Positions 45,208-56,389 of a stretch of DNA of 64,000 bases are shown piece after piece (positions within the stretch are counted from its first letter, which is position 1; each line of letters starts with the position of its first letter). Both the position numbers and the translations under genes were made by a program. A model generated the notes under the pieces. That model worked only from the letters and a program-made list of their open reading frames with translations. It was not told where the DNA came from and did no database searches. This DNA is from Dugong dugon. Lineage: Eukaryota; Chordata; Mammalia; Sirenia; Dugongidae. The stretch is taken from NCBI GenBank assembly GCA_030035585.1, contig CM057482.1:42451501-42515500 (forward strand), given 5' to 3'.

Positions 45208-45821
45208 CTTGTATACAACTCAAAATCTCTTAAAATTATTTATTTACAATATTTTCAAACTATAGTAAACGTTAAGAAAAATCAGCTGGTAACTTCTAAA
45301 AGCCAGCCTCAATTTTGAGATTAGTGTGGAAATTTTGTAATTTAATTTTAGCATTTCTGGTCTTACTATTCTTTTTTATTATTTTAAATAGAAATGATTC
45401 TATGTCGAAAGGCTTCTGTGAGAAAATGGCTTAACTATGTTGTCAGCTTCTTTAGGAGAGGGTCATTGTTTTACATTCTTCACATGGAATAGCTCCCGGC
45501 ACAATAAATGTTTGTTGAATTTGAATTTAAGTGAAATGATGCTGAAAATTTTACATTCACTACAGCCATTCATCTGAATTTAAGCCAGCAGTTGCTATCT
45601 TCCATAGGGGAATCATTAATAATATGGCTTCTACTGAGATTATTTTGGTGACAGTACAAAATGAAACACTTCTCCTTCTCTCTTTGGATCATATGTGGCT
45701 TAGAGGGTGGTGTGTTTGACACAAATGAAAACTATAAAATTTATTATCATTAAAGTTTCTGTTACCTTATGGGACAAGAAATTATCAAATCTAACTCTAT
45801 CACCTGTTTTTTATTTTTATT
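45208..45821. other. Unique sequence
   Basis: No gene recognised. AATAAATGTTTGTTGAATTTG at about 45,500 resembles a common L2/MIR 3' end, but too little remains to assign it. Confidence 0.4.
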
Positions 45822-45880
45822 TTTAAGGACAAAGAAACTGAAACCCAGAGAGGCTGAGTGAGTTACCAGTGTCACAAAGC
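45822..45880 (-). mobile_element. MIR fragment interrupted by a SINE
   Basis: AAGGACAAAGAAACTGAAAC, CCAGAGAGGCTGAGTGAG, then TCACAAAGCT is antisense MIR. It is cut at the start of the SINE at 45,881, after which ATAGCTAGCT resumes the same context. Confidence 0.65.
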
Positions 45881-46040
45881 TATTGTTGTTATTAGGTGTG
45901 TTGAGTCATTTCCAACTCAGAGCGACCCTACAGAACAGAGTAGAACTGCCCAATAGGATTTCCAAGTAGCAGCTGGTGGATTTGAACTGCCGACCTTTGG
46001 TTAGCAGCTCAGCTTTTCATCTCCATACTACCAGGGCTCC
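45881..46040 (-). mobile_element. AfroSINE-type SINE inserted in a MIR
   Basis: TTGTTGTTATTAGGTGTGTT, TTTCCAACTCAGAGCGACC, AGAGTAGAACTGCCCAATAG, GCAGCTGGTGGATTTGAACT and CTACCAGGGCTCC. Confidence 0.9.
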
Positions 46041-47120
46041 ATAGCTAGCTACTGTCTATTCAACTACCTACTCAGTTCAGTATTCCCTCTAGTGTACCTA
46101 CCACAGAGAGTTATTATAATGATTAGAAATGAATTATTATTCATTACTGACCTTAACATTTTCCCACTAATTTCCTCATGTTAGACCCTTAGTCAATGTG
46201 TAAGATACAAAAAGAAAAAAAACATTACCTGGTGGACCATTTTAGGATAAAAATATCATGTGAAATATTTAAAATATTTTAATACTTAGCATGAAGAGTA
46301 TTTAGTTCTCCAAGTCAGTATACCTTTACTGAGGGAGTTTAGTAAAGTATAGCAAAAACCTTAGAAAGCATATTCCCTTCAACAAGTAACTCCATTTTTA
46401 GGATGTTATCCAAAAGAAAAATACTGACATGCACACTCACACACACACACACGCGCGCACGGATATTCATTGTACATTGTTTAAAACAACAATACATTGG
46501 AAACATCCCGAATGTCCGTCAACGGGGAAGTTTTTTCTCAGCATCTGATCCCATATTTTCCTGAGACCCTAAGCTTATTGGATGGTAGGTGTGGAGGTAG
46601 GCTTAGTGGTGGGTGATTGAACTTTCAATGTGCCATTTTATGGAATTACAGTCTTTTGGGCCGGTGTAGTCTTTTGGGTTCCTTTCCTTTCTTTCTCCTT
46701 CTTCCCCAGGTGGCATGTAGTATGATCTTGTGGTATTAAGGGGTGACAGGAGCTTGACTTTATATGATATCCTCTATATTCTTACTGGTGAAATTTCTTT
46801 TTTGGAATTTCACATCCAAGTTGCAACTGCTTCCCTCTAGCCTTTTTGGAGTAACATTCTTATATTCACTGTTGGAATGCATGGTTTCAGGCATTTGCTT
46901 GTGCATGTGACCAAAATCCATTCTCCCTCTCATTTATGGTAAGCAAACTGGGCATATGGCTAAATGCTAGAGAATAAATTTGCAGCTAGATGTGCCCATG
47001 TGAGCAATGGAGTGGGAACAGAAGTAGTGTATGTCACTCTTATGCCTGTACCTAGATGCCTCCGAGTTTTCTTTCCTGTTGCTATGAGCTAGAAAACTAA
47101 TGTGGCTGTGGCCCAGCTTT
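46041..47120. other. Unique sequence
   Basis: No gene recognised. (CA)n with (CG) units at about 46,433-46,460. A second GAGAATAAATTTGCAGCTA at 46,971 echoes the LTR polyadenylation region downstream but is not enough to call. Confidence 0.4.
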
Positions 47121-47233
47121 GATACCCTGAATTTGGACTTCTCACCTCCTAGACTGTGAGAGAATAAATTTGTCTTTGTTAAAGCCATCCATTTGCGGTA
47201 TTTCCGTTACAGCAGCACTAGATAACTAAGACA
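47121..47233 (+). mobile_element. 3' end of a MaLR-like LTR
   Basis: GATACCCTGAATTTGGACTT, GACTGTGAGAGAATAAATTT, AGCCATCCATTTGCGGTA and AGCACTAGATAACTAAGACA match the last quarter of the LTR at 15,504-15,994. The upstream three quarters are missing or unrecognisable. Confidence 0.8.
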
Positions 47234-48100
47234 TGGTTTATGCCCAAGCCTCTACAAGCAACCTCTCAGTCCTTCAGACAGGTCTCCTCTTGGCCTTAGG
47301 GTTACAGATCTCAGCATAGCTGGGGCATCTGTCAGTGCCAAAGGCAGGACAGCTCGGTCTCCAGGCTCTGCTCACATGATCACCTGCACAAGCCTGCACT
47401 GCGACTGCTCCCTCTTTGCGGGGCACCCAGCTCTATTGGCGACCTCCAGCATGCAAGTGTCCAGCTCCGTTGGTGATCTCCTGCCCACAGGTGCACAGCT
47501 CCATTCTGTGGGCCGACTCTGCCCACTCCTGCCGGCTTCTCCGTGGACTGATTCACCCACCGCCTCCAGGCTGTCAATCTTGTGGTTCCCCGGGCTCACA
47601 CTGCTGCCACGTTTCTCAGAGCTGTGCTTGCTGCCATTTCTCTTGGTCTTCAGTGTTAATAGCTCAGTGTTACCAGCTCAGTATAGCCCTTTCACTAGGT
47701 TCTAGGAGGTTCTCAGCACAGGGACCTCAGGTCCAAAGGATGTGCTCCTCTCCAGGCTCTTGCTGGTCAGGAAACCACCCCCACCAAAACAAAAACCAAA
47801 ATAACAAAACAAACCTTTGTGAGACTAGCTACTTCTATGGAAAAACTACTGGTCAATTTCAGGGCATGGCATTCCTAGCCTCATAAATCTACCAAACCCT
47901 TAGGTGGTTCATAAGCTGATCAGTCATACTGGGTGGATTGTAAGGCACTAGTGCTGATAGCAAACCCGTCTTTGCAAGCTGCTTATGTGGATAACAAACC
48001 GACCAGTTCTTTGTCAGACTGTGGACCAACCAATCATTTTGGGAGAATTGCAAACCCATAATCAGAAACGCCACATAAACCCATTACATCACAGGGATCT
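47234..48100. repeat. Composite, probably LTR-derived, with 3 x 34-bp repeat
   Basis: The segment at 47,712-47,752 (GGTTCTCAGCACAGGGACCT) is an antisense match to the MaLR-like LTR, so at least part is LTR-derived. A GC-rich stretch contains CCAGCTC-type blocks at 47,426, 47,460 and 47,494, spaced exactly 34 bp, an imperfect triple tandem repeat. The region 47,880-48,080 has repeated CCAACCAAT/GACCAGT-like motifs. The open frames at 47,376-47,886 are a result of the GC content and I do not call a gene. Family not assigned. Confidence 0.5.
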
Positions 48101-48341
48101 AGAGGTCTGACTTATTTTTAAGCAGATTTCTCAATCAGTTGTCCTTATTTTACTGTCTCTGCACCACTCCTCCTTTTGCTTTTACTTCCAGAGAAACCTG
48201 GTACCAGCTGTATCTGAGCCTTGGAGATTCTACCATGTCATGGCTATTGGTTCTCAGGTTCCCTGCTGCCTGGTTTACATGCAGTTTTCTGGGACCTGAT
48301 AATTCAGTTACCACCTTTCCAACTGCTTTCCAGCTTTAAAA
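48101..48341. other. Unique or unassigned sequence
   Basis: No recognised feature. Confidence 0.3.
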
Positions 48342-48354
48342 GTTTGTCTGCTTT

Positions 48355-49013
48355 GGGCATCTAAGATGCATCAATTGGTCCTAAACCACCTGGAGTAAAG
48401 GAGAATGAAGAACACCAAAGACACAAGGAAAGTATTAGCCCAAGAGACAGAAAGGGCCACACAAACCCGACACTTCATCAGCCTGAGACCAGAAGGACTA
48501 GATAGTGCCCAGCTACCACCAATGACCGCCCTGACAGGGAACACAACAGAGAGTCCCTGAAGGAGCAAGAGAAAAGTGGGGGTGCAGAACTCAAATTCTA
48601 GTAAAAAGACCAGACTTAATGGTCTGATGGAGACTGGAGGAACCCCAGAAAGCATGGCCCTGGACTCTCCATCAACCCAGAACTAGAACAATTTCTGAGG
48701 TCAAGTCTTCAGACAAAGAATGAACTGAACTGTGGGACATAAAATGATACTTGTGAAGAGTGTGCTTCTTAGCTCAAATAGATATATGAGACTAAATGGG
48801 CAGCTTCTGTCCGGAGGTGAGATGAAAAGGCAGAAAGGGTTAGGAGCTGGTTGAATGGACATGGGAAATCAGAGGTGGAAAAGAGGAGTGTGCTGTCACA
48901 GTATAGGGGGAGCACAGTATAGGGTCACATAACAATGTATGTATAAATTTTTGTATGAGCAACTAACTTGAGACGTAAACTTTCACTTAAACTACAAAAA
49001 AAAAAAAAAAAAT
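48355..49013 (+). mobile_element. 5'-truncated L1, 3' UTR (type B) with poly-A
   Basis: Plus-strand L1 3' UTR: AATTGGTCCTAAACCACCTG, GACAGAAAGGGCCACACAAA, GACCAGACTTAATGGTCTGA, GTCCGGAGGTGAGATGAAAA and a poly-A of 17 at 48,996-49,012. Flanked by GTTTGTCTGCTTT (48,342-48,354) and GTTTGGCTGCTTT (49,014-49,026). The same 3' UTR is antisense at 32,425-32,908 and 51,993-52,768. Its tight duplication and long A tail make it a relatively young insertion. Confidence 0.88.
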
Positions 49014-49026
49014 GTTTGGCTGCTTT

Positions 49027-49455
49027 AATATCACCTTTCATTCTCCTTGTTCTTGAAGGCTTATGTTTTCACAAGTAATCCTTTTCCAGCATTTAGCGGG
49101 CTGGGCAAGTGAGTAAAAATACATTGTGTTTGCTTACGTGATAATGTTTACTTAGGCATTTAGAATGATTATTCATTTTCCTTCTGTTAGATTCTTGCTT
49201 TATTATAATTACAAACTATTTTATTTTTCACCTATAGAGTTAACAGCATATTCAAATACTGTTTTCTTAACAAAAAAGCAAAACCACTGAATATATAAAC
49301 TTTTCAGCTCATGTTCTGTTTTCCTCTTTCTACTTTTTGGTTTAGACATTCACACTTGTAAGTAGAAGATGAAAGTTTAAGTTGTTACTGCTCCGTGGGT
49401 TACGTTCATTTTAACTAGGACTTCAGACATCTGAGCCTTCATTTTTTCATCTATA
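49027..49455. other. Unique AT-rich sequence
   Basis: Nothing recognised. Confidence 0.4.
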
Positions 49456-49458
49456 ACC

Positions 49459-49533
49459 AGTTGCCATTTAGTAGCTTGTATCTCATGGTGACCCCACGTG
49501 TGTCAGAGTAGAACTGTGCTCCATAGGATTTTC
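49459..49533 (-). mobile_element. AfroSINE-type SINE, truncated
   Basis: GTTGCCATTTAGTAGC, TATCTCATGGTGACCCCACG and AGAGTAGAACTGTGCTCCAT are the antisense 3' half of the SINE. It stops at an L1 3' end (49,535). Confidence 0.75.
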
Positions 49534-49747
49534 TTTTCTTTTTTTAAATTGTGCTTTAGGTGAAAGTTTACAGGGCAAATTGGTTTCCTATTCAATAATT
49601 TATACACAAAGTCTTCCATGACATTGGTTGCAATCCCCACAATGTGTCAACACTCTCCCCATTTCCACCCTGAGTTCTCCGTTTCCCGTCATCCTGTTGA
49701 GGTGTTGAAGTTTTCTATTAGTTTTAGAGATTAGATCTTTGTCAGAC

Positions 49748-49925
49748 ACGTTTGATGCTGTTGAGTTCTGACTCATAGCGACTGTATATATAACAAAAAG
49801 AAACACTACCCAGTCTTGCACCATTCCCATGATTGTTGCTATGCTTGAGCCTATTGTTGCAGCCACTGTGTCAGTCCATCTCATTGAGGGTCTTCCTGTT
49901 TTTTGCCGACCCTCAACTTTACCAT
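49748..49925 (-). mobile_element. RTE LINE 3' end fragment inside L1
   Basis: TTTGATGCTGTTGAGTTCTG, ACTCATAGCGACTG, AACACTACCCAGTCTTGCAC, GTTGCAGCCACTGTGTCAGT and CCGACCCTCAACTTTACCA. The L1 resumes beyond. No clear duplication seen. Confidence 0.8.
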
Positions 49926-50140
49926 ATTTACATATTATTGGATATGTAGTAGCTATTTTTTTTCCCTAGTCTGTATGTTCTCTTTTTACTCTCTTGGTGA
50001 AGTCTTTTGATGAATATAAGTGTTTAATTTTTAGGAGGTCCCAGTTATCTAGTTTATCTTCTGCTATTTGGGCATTTTTGTTTATGTTTGGTATTCTATT
50101 TATGCTGTATATTAGGACCCCTAATGTTGTCCTTATTTTT

Positions 50141-51397
50141 TCTTCCACGATCTTTATAGTTTTAGGTATTACATTTAGGTCTTTGATCCATTTTGTGTTA
50201 GTTTTTGTGTATGGTGTGAGGTATGGATCCTGTTTTTTTTTTTCTTCTGCAGATGGCTAACCAGTGTTACTAGCCCCTTTTATTAAAGAGAATTTCTCTT
50301 CTTCATTTAATGGACTTCAACACTTTGTCAGAGATCAGTTGTACATAGGTGGATGGATTTACTTCTTTGTTCTCAATTTTGTTCCATTGGTCTTTGTGTC
50401 TGTCACTGTACCAGTATCAGGCTGTTTTTACTGCCATGGCTGTATAGTTGGTTCTGAGTTTGGGGAGTGTGAGGTCTCCTACTTTGTTCTTCTTCTTCAA
50501 CAATGCTTTACTTATCTGGGACTTCTTTCCTTTCCATATAAAGTTAGTGATTTGTTTTTCCATCATCATTAAAGAATGTTGTTGGAATTTGGATAAGGAC
50601 TGCAGAGTGTTTGTAGATTTCTTTGAGTAGTATTGACATTTTCACAATGCTAAGTCTTCCTGTCCATGAACATGGTATGTTTTTCCATTTATATAGATTT
50701 CTTTTGGCTTCTTGCAGTAGTGTTTTGTAATTTTCTTTGTGTAAGCATTTTACATCCCTAGCTAGATTTATTCCTAAGTATTTTATCTTTTTGGGGAGCT
50801 ATTGTATATGGTATTTTTTTCATGATTTCCCTCTTGGAGTTCTCTTTGTTAGTGTAGAAGAATCCAAACAATTTTTGTATGTTGATCTTGTACCCTACTA
50901 CTTTGCTGAATCCTCCTATTATTTACAGTGGTTTTCTTGTGGAATCCATGGGATTTTCTATGTATAGGAGCATATCATCTGCAAACAGGAATAGTTTTAC
51001 TTCTTCCTTAGAAATTTGGAAGTCCTTTATTTCCCTGTCTTGTCTTATTGTGCTAGCTAGGACTTTCAAGTATAATATTAAATTAGAGTGGTGATAAAGA
51101 GAATCCTTGTCTGGTTCCTGTTCTCAAGAGGAATGCTTTCAATTTCTGTCCATTGAGAATAATGTTAGCTGTGGTTTTGTATATATGCCCTTCATTATAA
51201 GAGAAGAGGAATTTCTCTTCTATTCCTATTTTGCTGACGGTTTTTATCAAGAATGGGTGTTGGACTTTATCAAATGCTTTTTCTGCATCGATTGATATGA
51301 TCATGTGAATCTTTTCCTTTGTTTTAGTTATGTCGCATACTATGTTGATTGATTTTCTAATGTTGGACCATCCTTGCTGACCTGGTATGACTCCCAC
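50141..51397 (-). pseudogene. L1 ORF2 remnant (reverse transcriptase)
   Basis: Broken reading frames of L1 ORF2. On the minus strand 51,397-51,083 contains reverse transcriptase block A ([13 protein letters not shown]) and the [13 protein letters not shown] stretch, where the usual CPLSP is altered to FSLSP. The FADD catalytic box lies at 50,985-50,974. The C-terminal part includes EEKIRTTLGVLIYSINRIPN near 50,148. Multiple stops and frameshifts inactivate it. Confidence 0.8.
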
Positions 51398-51682
51398 TTG
51401 GTCATGACGTATTATTTTTTAAATCTGCTGTTGAATTCTATTGGCTAGAATTTTGTTGCGAATTTTTGCATTTATATTCATGGGGTTTATTGGACTATAA
51501 TTTTATTTATTTCTATAATTGTCTTTGCCTGGCTTTGGGACTAGGGTTATGCTGGCTTCATAGAATGAATTCAGGAGTATTTCTTCCTTTTCTATGTTCT
51601 GGAATAGTTTGAATAGTATTGATGTCAACTCTGCTCTGAATGTTTTGTAGAATTCTCTAGTAAAGTAGTCTGGGCCAGGGCT

Positions 51683-51992
51683 TTTTTTTTTTTAAAATCA
51701 TATTTTATTGTGTTTTTGGTGAAGGTTTACACAGCAGTTTAGATTCCCATTCAACAATTTCTACACAAATTGTTCAGTGACATCAGTTACATTCTTCATG
51801 ATGTATGAACGTTCTCATTATTTCATTCTGGTTGTTCCATTTCCATTAATCTAGGTTCCCTGCCCCCTTTCATTCTCATCTTTGTTTTAAAGTAATTGTC
51901 AACCATTTAGTGATAGAGGAATCCTTAAAAAATGTTGCAATCAGTTTGTTCATATCACATTTATGATATTTGCATCTTTATTCTTTTTTCCT
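51683..51992 (-). mobile_element. L1 3' end (type A) inserted in L1
   Basis: CATATTTTATTGTGTTTTTG, GTGAAGGTTTACACAGCAGT and TTCATTCTGGTTGTTCCATT match the elements at 16,833 and 54,667. Its right part (51,905-51,992) is unassigned. Confidence 0.7.
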
Positions 51993-52768
51993 CCTTTTTT
52001 TATTGTTGTAGTTTAAATGAAGTTTACATTTCAAGTTAGTCTCCCATACAAAAATTTTACACATACATTGTTATGGTGACCCTAATTGCTCTCCCTATAC
52101 TGCGACAGCACACACCTCCATTCCACCTCTGATTCCCTGTGTCCATTCAACCAGCTCCTAACCCTCTCTGCCTTCCCATCTCACCTCCGGACAGAAGCTT
52201 CCCATTTAGTCTCTTGTATCTACTTGAGCTAAGAGACACACTCCTCATGAGTATCACTTTATGTCTCACAGTCCAGTCCAATCCCTGTCTGAAGAGTTGG
52301 TCTTGGAAATTGTTTTATTTCTGGGCTGATAGAGAATCTGGGGGCCATCCTTCCCAGGGTTACTCCAGTCTCAGTCAGACCATTAAGTCTGGTCTTTTTA
52401 CTAGAATTTGAGTTCTGCATCCCACTTTTCTCCTGATCCATCAGGGACTGTCTGTTGTGTTCCCTGTTAGGACGGTCACTGATGGTAGCTGGGCACCATC
52501 TAGTTCTTCTGGTCTCAGGCTGATGAAGTGTCTGGTTTGTGTGGCCCTTTCTGTCTCTTGGGCTAATACTTTCCTTGTGTCTTTGGTGTTCTTCATTCTC
52601 CTTTACTCCAGGTGGTTTAGGACCAATTGATGCATCTTAGATGGCTGCTTGCAAGCTTTTTAAAACACCAGACGCCACTCACCAAAGTAGGATGCAGAAC
52701 ATTTTCTTAATAAGCTTTGTTATGCCAATTGACCTAGATGTCCCCTGAAAGCGTAGAGTTGGGACTTT
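51993..52768 (-). mobile_element. L1 3' UTR (type B) inserted in L1
   Basis: TTTATTGTTGTAGTTTAAAT, CTCACCTCCGGACAGAAGCT, CATTAAGTCTGGTCTTTTTA and TTGGGCTAATACTTTCCTTG are the antisense of 48,355-49,013. The host L1 resumes at about 52,769 with TTTTTTTTAATGAGCCC. Confidence 0.8.
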
Positions 52769-52940
52769 TTTTTAATGAGCCCTTCAATTTTTTCTTTTAT
52801 TATGGATATGTTGAGATTTTCTATCTCAGTTTGCATTAGTTTAGGTAGGTAGTGTGTTTCTAGAACTTTGACCATTTCTTCTAGGTTTTCAAATTTGTTG
52901 GAGTATAATTTTTTGTAATATTATGTTATGATCCTTTTTC

Positions 52941-53073
52941 CATAGGGTTTTCAATAGCTGATTTTTCAGAAGTAGATCACCAGGCCTTTCTTCTGAGGCA
53001 CCTCTAGGTGGACTCAAGCTGCCAAACTTTCAGTTAGCAGCCATGAGTGGTAACTGCACCATCCAGGGACTCC
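52941..53073 (-). mobile_element. AfroSINE-type SINE, truncated
   Basis: CCATAGGGTTTTCAATAGCT, AAGTAGATCACCAGGCCTTT and CACCATCCAGGGACTCC are the antisense 5' two thirds of the long subtype. The 3' tail is missing at the junction with L1. Confidence 0.8.
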
Positions 53074-53247
53074 TTCTCATCTATCATATGGGGGATAATA
53101 CTGCCTGCATTGAAGAGCTGTTTAAAGAGCTAGAATGAATAAATAAAAAAATGCATGTTTAGTGGAAAGATAAGTAAACAGCTTAGATCCCTGCCTGTTG
53201 TGTGATAACAATCCACAAGTATAAGCTATTATTAATCTTGTGAAAAG

Positions 53248-53352
53248 AAGTAGACTGCCACATCTTTTTCCTGAGGAGCAGCTGGTGGGTTTGAACCTCT
53301 GACCTTTTGGTTAGCAGCCGAGGGATTTAACCACTGTACCACCAGGTCTCCT
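53248..53352 (-). mobile_element. AfroSINE-type SINE, 5' half
   Basis: GAGGAGCAGCTGGTGGGTTT, GACCTTTTGGTTAGCAGCC and CACTGTACCACCAGGTCTCC. Only the tRNA-like head remains. Confidence 0.85.
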
Positions 53353-53524
53353 AAACATTGACTAGCTGGTAATATTATTAGCTGGCTTTGCACCTTATGG
53401 AATATCCATCTCCAAAGAGTTTTGATTAATGGCTTAATATTTATAAAAAGGAGTTCTCTATATGGCTGTATATTGAAATGGCAGGAATTTATAATGCATA
53501 GAAATTTCACTATACATCAGCATT

Positions 53525-53640
53525 GTGACTTGAGTGAGTCAATTAATTAATCTTTTTCACCTTCATTTGTTCATCTGTAAAATAGGAGTAACAATCCTAT
53601 CCATAAAATGGTGTTGTTATGAAGATTAAATACTTACATA
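53525..53640 (+). mobile_element. MIR SINE
   Basis: GTGACTTGAGTGAGTCAATT, CTTCATTTGTTCATCTGTAA, AATAGGAGTAACAATCC and TTATGAAGATTAAATACTTA follow MIR. Confidence 0.8.
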
Positions 53641-53970
53641 CAATATACACTTTTTGTTCTTGTTTTGGTTATTGTTTGCTTTACCAAAACAAGATATTAT
53701 AGATAATTTTCTTCATCTTCCTTTTCTTACCCAAGAATATGTCATGAAAATCATTTAAAACCATTTGGTAAGGAACTAATTCTTCCATGGCTACATAATA
53801 TCCATAATGTGGATAATAATTGATCTGCCATCATCCTACAGATGAGCATTTGATTTATTTACAATTTTTTTTCTAAGAACAATACATAAAAATCTTATGC
53901 ATACGTCTGTTTTTGGTAAACAGAACAATGTGGTGCATAAATGGAGGTATATTGTTCAATGAATTATTTA
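53641..53970. other. Unique AT-rich sequence
   Basis: No recognised feature. Confidence 0.4.
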
Positions 53971-53971
53971 A

Positions 53972-54180
53972 AAACCAAACCAAAGCCAAACCTGTACTAT
54001 TGAGTCAATTCCAACTTATAATAAGTTGGAGAGTAGAAATGCTTCATTGGATTTTCTTGGCTGTAAACTTTACAGAAGCAGATTGTCAGGACTTTCTTAC
54101 ATGGCACTGCTGTGTAGGTTCAAACTGCCAACCTTTAGGTTAGTAGCTAATCGAAAACTGCTTGCACCACGCAGGGACCT
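53972..54180 (-). mobile_element. AfroSINE-type SINE, long subtype
   Basis: AACCAAACCAAAGCCAAACC, ATTGAGTCAATTCCAAC, CAGAAGCAGATTGTCAGGAC, TTCAAACTGCCAACCTTTAG and CACGCAGGGACCTA. Confidence 0.88.
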
Positions 54181-54664
54181 AAACAACTGAACATACCTGT
54201 ATAATTAGCACCCAGATCAAGAAATAGAATGTTACGAGCTTCCAGAATCCTTCATCATGCCCTCTTCCAGTCCTTAACAAGTGTCCTTCTGATTTCTATG
54301 AGTTTTGCTTGGTTTTGGACTGTATACAGTTAGAATCATGTATTTGGGCTCTGCTATGCCTGGCTTCTTTTGTGCTATTCATCCACACTTACGCTTGGAG
54401 TTATAATTTGTTAATTCTCATTCCTGTACAGTAAAGCATTAAACGAATATCACACACGCACAAATGCCTAGCACAGTGCCCGATAGTTAACACTATTGTT
54501 AAGAGAGAAAATTTGTGGCAAGAATCTTACCTGCCTTCCCACAATCTAACTACATAAGCTTCTACCTGCTTACGAGGCTATCCTGGGACACAAAGAGCAA
54601 ATTATCAACCAAAATTGTGATGAATTGATTTGAACCTGAAATATCCTCAGGTTTTCTGACCTAC
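54181..54664. other. Unique sequence
   Basis: Possible old L1 or L2 3' material (GTGTCCTTCTGATTTCTATG, GGGCTCTGCTATGCCTGGCT), too diverged to assign. Confidence 0.35.
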
Positions 54665-54666
54665 TC

Positions 54667-54940
54667 TTTTTTTTTAAAAAAATATTTTATTTTTTGGTGA
54701 ACTTTTTCACAGGAAATTAGGTTCTTATTTAACAATTTCTATACATATTGTTCAGTGACATTGTTTCCATTCATCAAAATATACCAGCATTCTCATTATT
54801 TCCATTTTGGTTGTCTGGTTTACATTGATCTAGCTTCCTTGTCCCTGCTTGCATTCTCATCTTTGGTCTAGGGTAAATGTTTACTATTTGGTTTCATCTA
54901 GAAGATTATTTTGAGCAGCACAGTACTCACGGGTGATATT
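54667..54940 (-). mobile_element. 5'-truncated L1, 3' UTR only (type A)
   Basis: AAAAATATTTTATTTTTTGG, ATTTAACAATTTCTATACAT, TTGTTCAGTGACATTG and CTCATTATTTCCATTTTGG match 16,833-17,098 in order. Confidence 0.75.
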
Positions 54941-55194
54941 ATTTATTGTATGGGCCAATCTCTTTCCTACTCTTGAAAATGTTTATTTATTAACCAGGTT
55001 GATGAAATAAAGCCTCTTTTTGTCTCTGTCACAATGGAACCCTGGTGGAAAATAGCCCCACCATGTATATAGCTGGTCCAGGCCTGGCTGATGAAATACA
55101 AAATAAGCATTTTCATTAATCTTTAGGTTTTTTTTTTTTTACAAGTACAGACAAAAAATAACAACAACAAAATAAGCACTCCTGCAGCACTGTA
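54941..55194. other. Unique sequence with T run
   Basis: A T run at about 55,128-55,140 and an AACAACAAC-like stretch. No gene seen. Confidence 0.4.
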
Positions 55195-55789
55195 TTTATT
55201 TATTTAGTTGTTGTTGTTTTTGCTTTTTGTTTGTTTCTTCTCTGTTTTTCCCTTCTTTCATTTCCTTTCTCCAACCCACTTTGCCCTGTGAACCACCCAC
55301 ACCCCTTCTTGACAGGCTGAGCTGCACTAAATGGCTAGAGAACAAGAGACACACAACCTTGCTGTGTCTACACACTTCCATCCGCCAAATAATACCCTGC
55401 CGCCATTTTATTTACTTTTTTGCTTCTATTTCTCTCTCTTCTTTCTCTCACCCAGTTAGATCCACACATCACATCTTCTTCCTTCCCTCCTACCTGTTTG
55501 CACCAAGCACCGAGCACTGTGCCCCTGAGCAGCACTGGTGTGGACCACCGGCACCAGCCCCATCGACCCCAGTACATGCTGCAAATGACCCATCTCTGCC
55601 TCTCCCCCACTGCTGGACCTGCCCTGCTGCACCATAGCTGAGTGACCAGCCCTGCCCACCTGGACAAGGTGGTGAGAAATATCATGCCCACAGACAAGCA
55701 ATTAACAAAGCATGCCCAGCCCACCTGCCCAGACATAACCAAAAAAGAAAAAAAAAGCAGTACAAAACAAAAAAATCTGCAATTAATAA

Positions 55790-56340
55790 AGAAAATAATT
55801 CCTGAATGTTCCAAAGATAGCAGAGGATATCAAAACATATAAAAAAACAGAATAGAATGGCTCCAGAAAGCAACCAGATGAACTTCCAATAGGAGTAAAG
55901 GCATTGGAACTACCCAATAAGGAATTCAAAACTCTAATATTCAGGGTTCTCCAAGAGATGAAGGAAAACACAGACAAAAATAAGGAATAAATACACAAGA
56001 TCATGGAAAATACAGACAAATTCAGGGAAAACACAGACAAAGCAATAGAAAAATTTGGGAAAATAATACAGGAACAAAATGTCAAAATTAACAAACAACT
56101 ATAAATCATACAAAAGCAGCAATTAGAAATCCAAAAGATAAACAACAAAATTTCAGAAATGGACAGTGCAATAGATGGTTTTAGGAGCAAATATGAAACA
56201 TTGGAGACAGGATCAACAAAATTGAAGACAAATCCTTGGATCACACTTTGAGGAAAAATCAGAGAAAAGAATAAAGAAAAATGAAAAAACCCTGAGAACA
56301 AAGTGGGATACAATCAAAAGCAAAAATTTACTTGTTCAGC
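55790..56340 (+). pseudogene. L1 ORF1 remnant (coiled-coil part)
   Basis: A-rich plus-strand sequence with the ORF1 coiled-coil composition: repeated ACACAGACAAA and AGGAACAAAATGTCAAAATT-type blocks coding for Lys, Glu, Gln and Ile-rich helix. Stops interrupt every frame. The RNA-binding C-terminal domain is missing because the element jumps to ORF2 at about 56,390. Confidence 0.65.
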
Positions 56341-56389
56341 ACAGGAAAATACGAGGAACAAAGAAAACATTAGTGCCACCAAAAAAAAA

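Larger units (their letters stand above)
49535..52940 (-). mobile_element. L1 LINE, truncated and layered
   Basis: Minus-strand L1. A 3' UTR piece (49,535-49,690) is joined to ORF2 C-terminal sequence, so the rest of the 3' UTR is deleted. ORF2 then continues towards its N-terminus up to 52,940, where it is cut by a SINE fragment. It is interrupted by an RTE piece (49,748-49,925) and by two L1 3' ends (51,683-52,768). Reverse transcriptase motifs are visible, including [17 protein letters not shown] (within 51,397-51,083) and the FADD box at 50,985-50,974. No endonuclease, ORF1 or 5' UTR remains. Confidence 0.85.

Noticed and set aside
47376-47886. 109- and 156-codon Cys/Ser/Pro-rich frames
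   Set aside because: They overlap in different frames over a tandem repeat and an LTR-like segment; the Cys content reflects repeated TGC/CTG triplets.
55783-56313. 176-codon minus-strand frame with hydrophobic runs
   Set aside because: Antisense of the L1 ORF1 coiled-coil region at 55,790-56,340.
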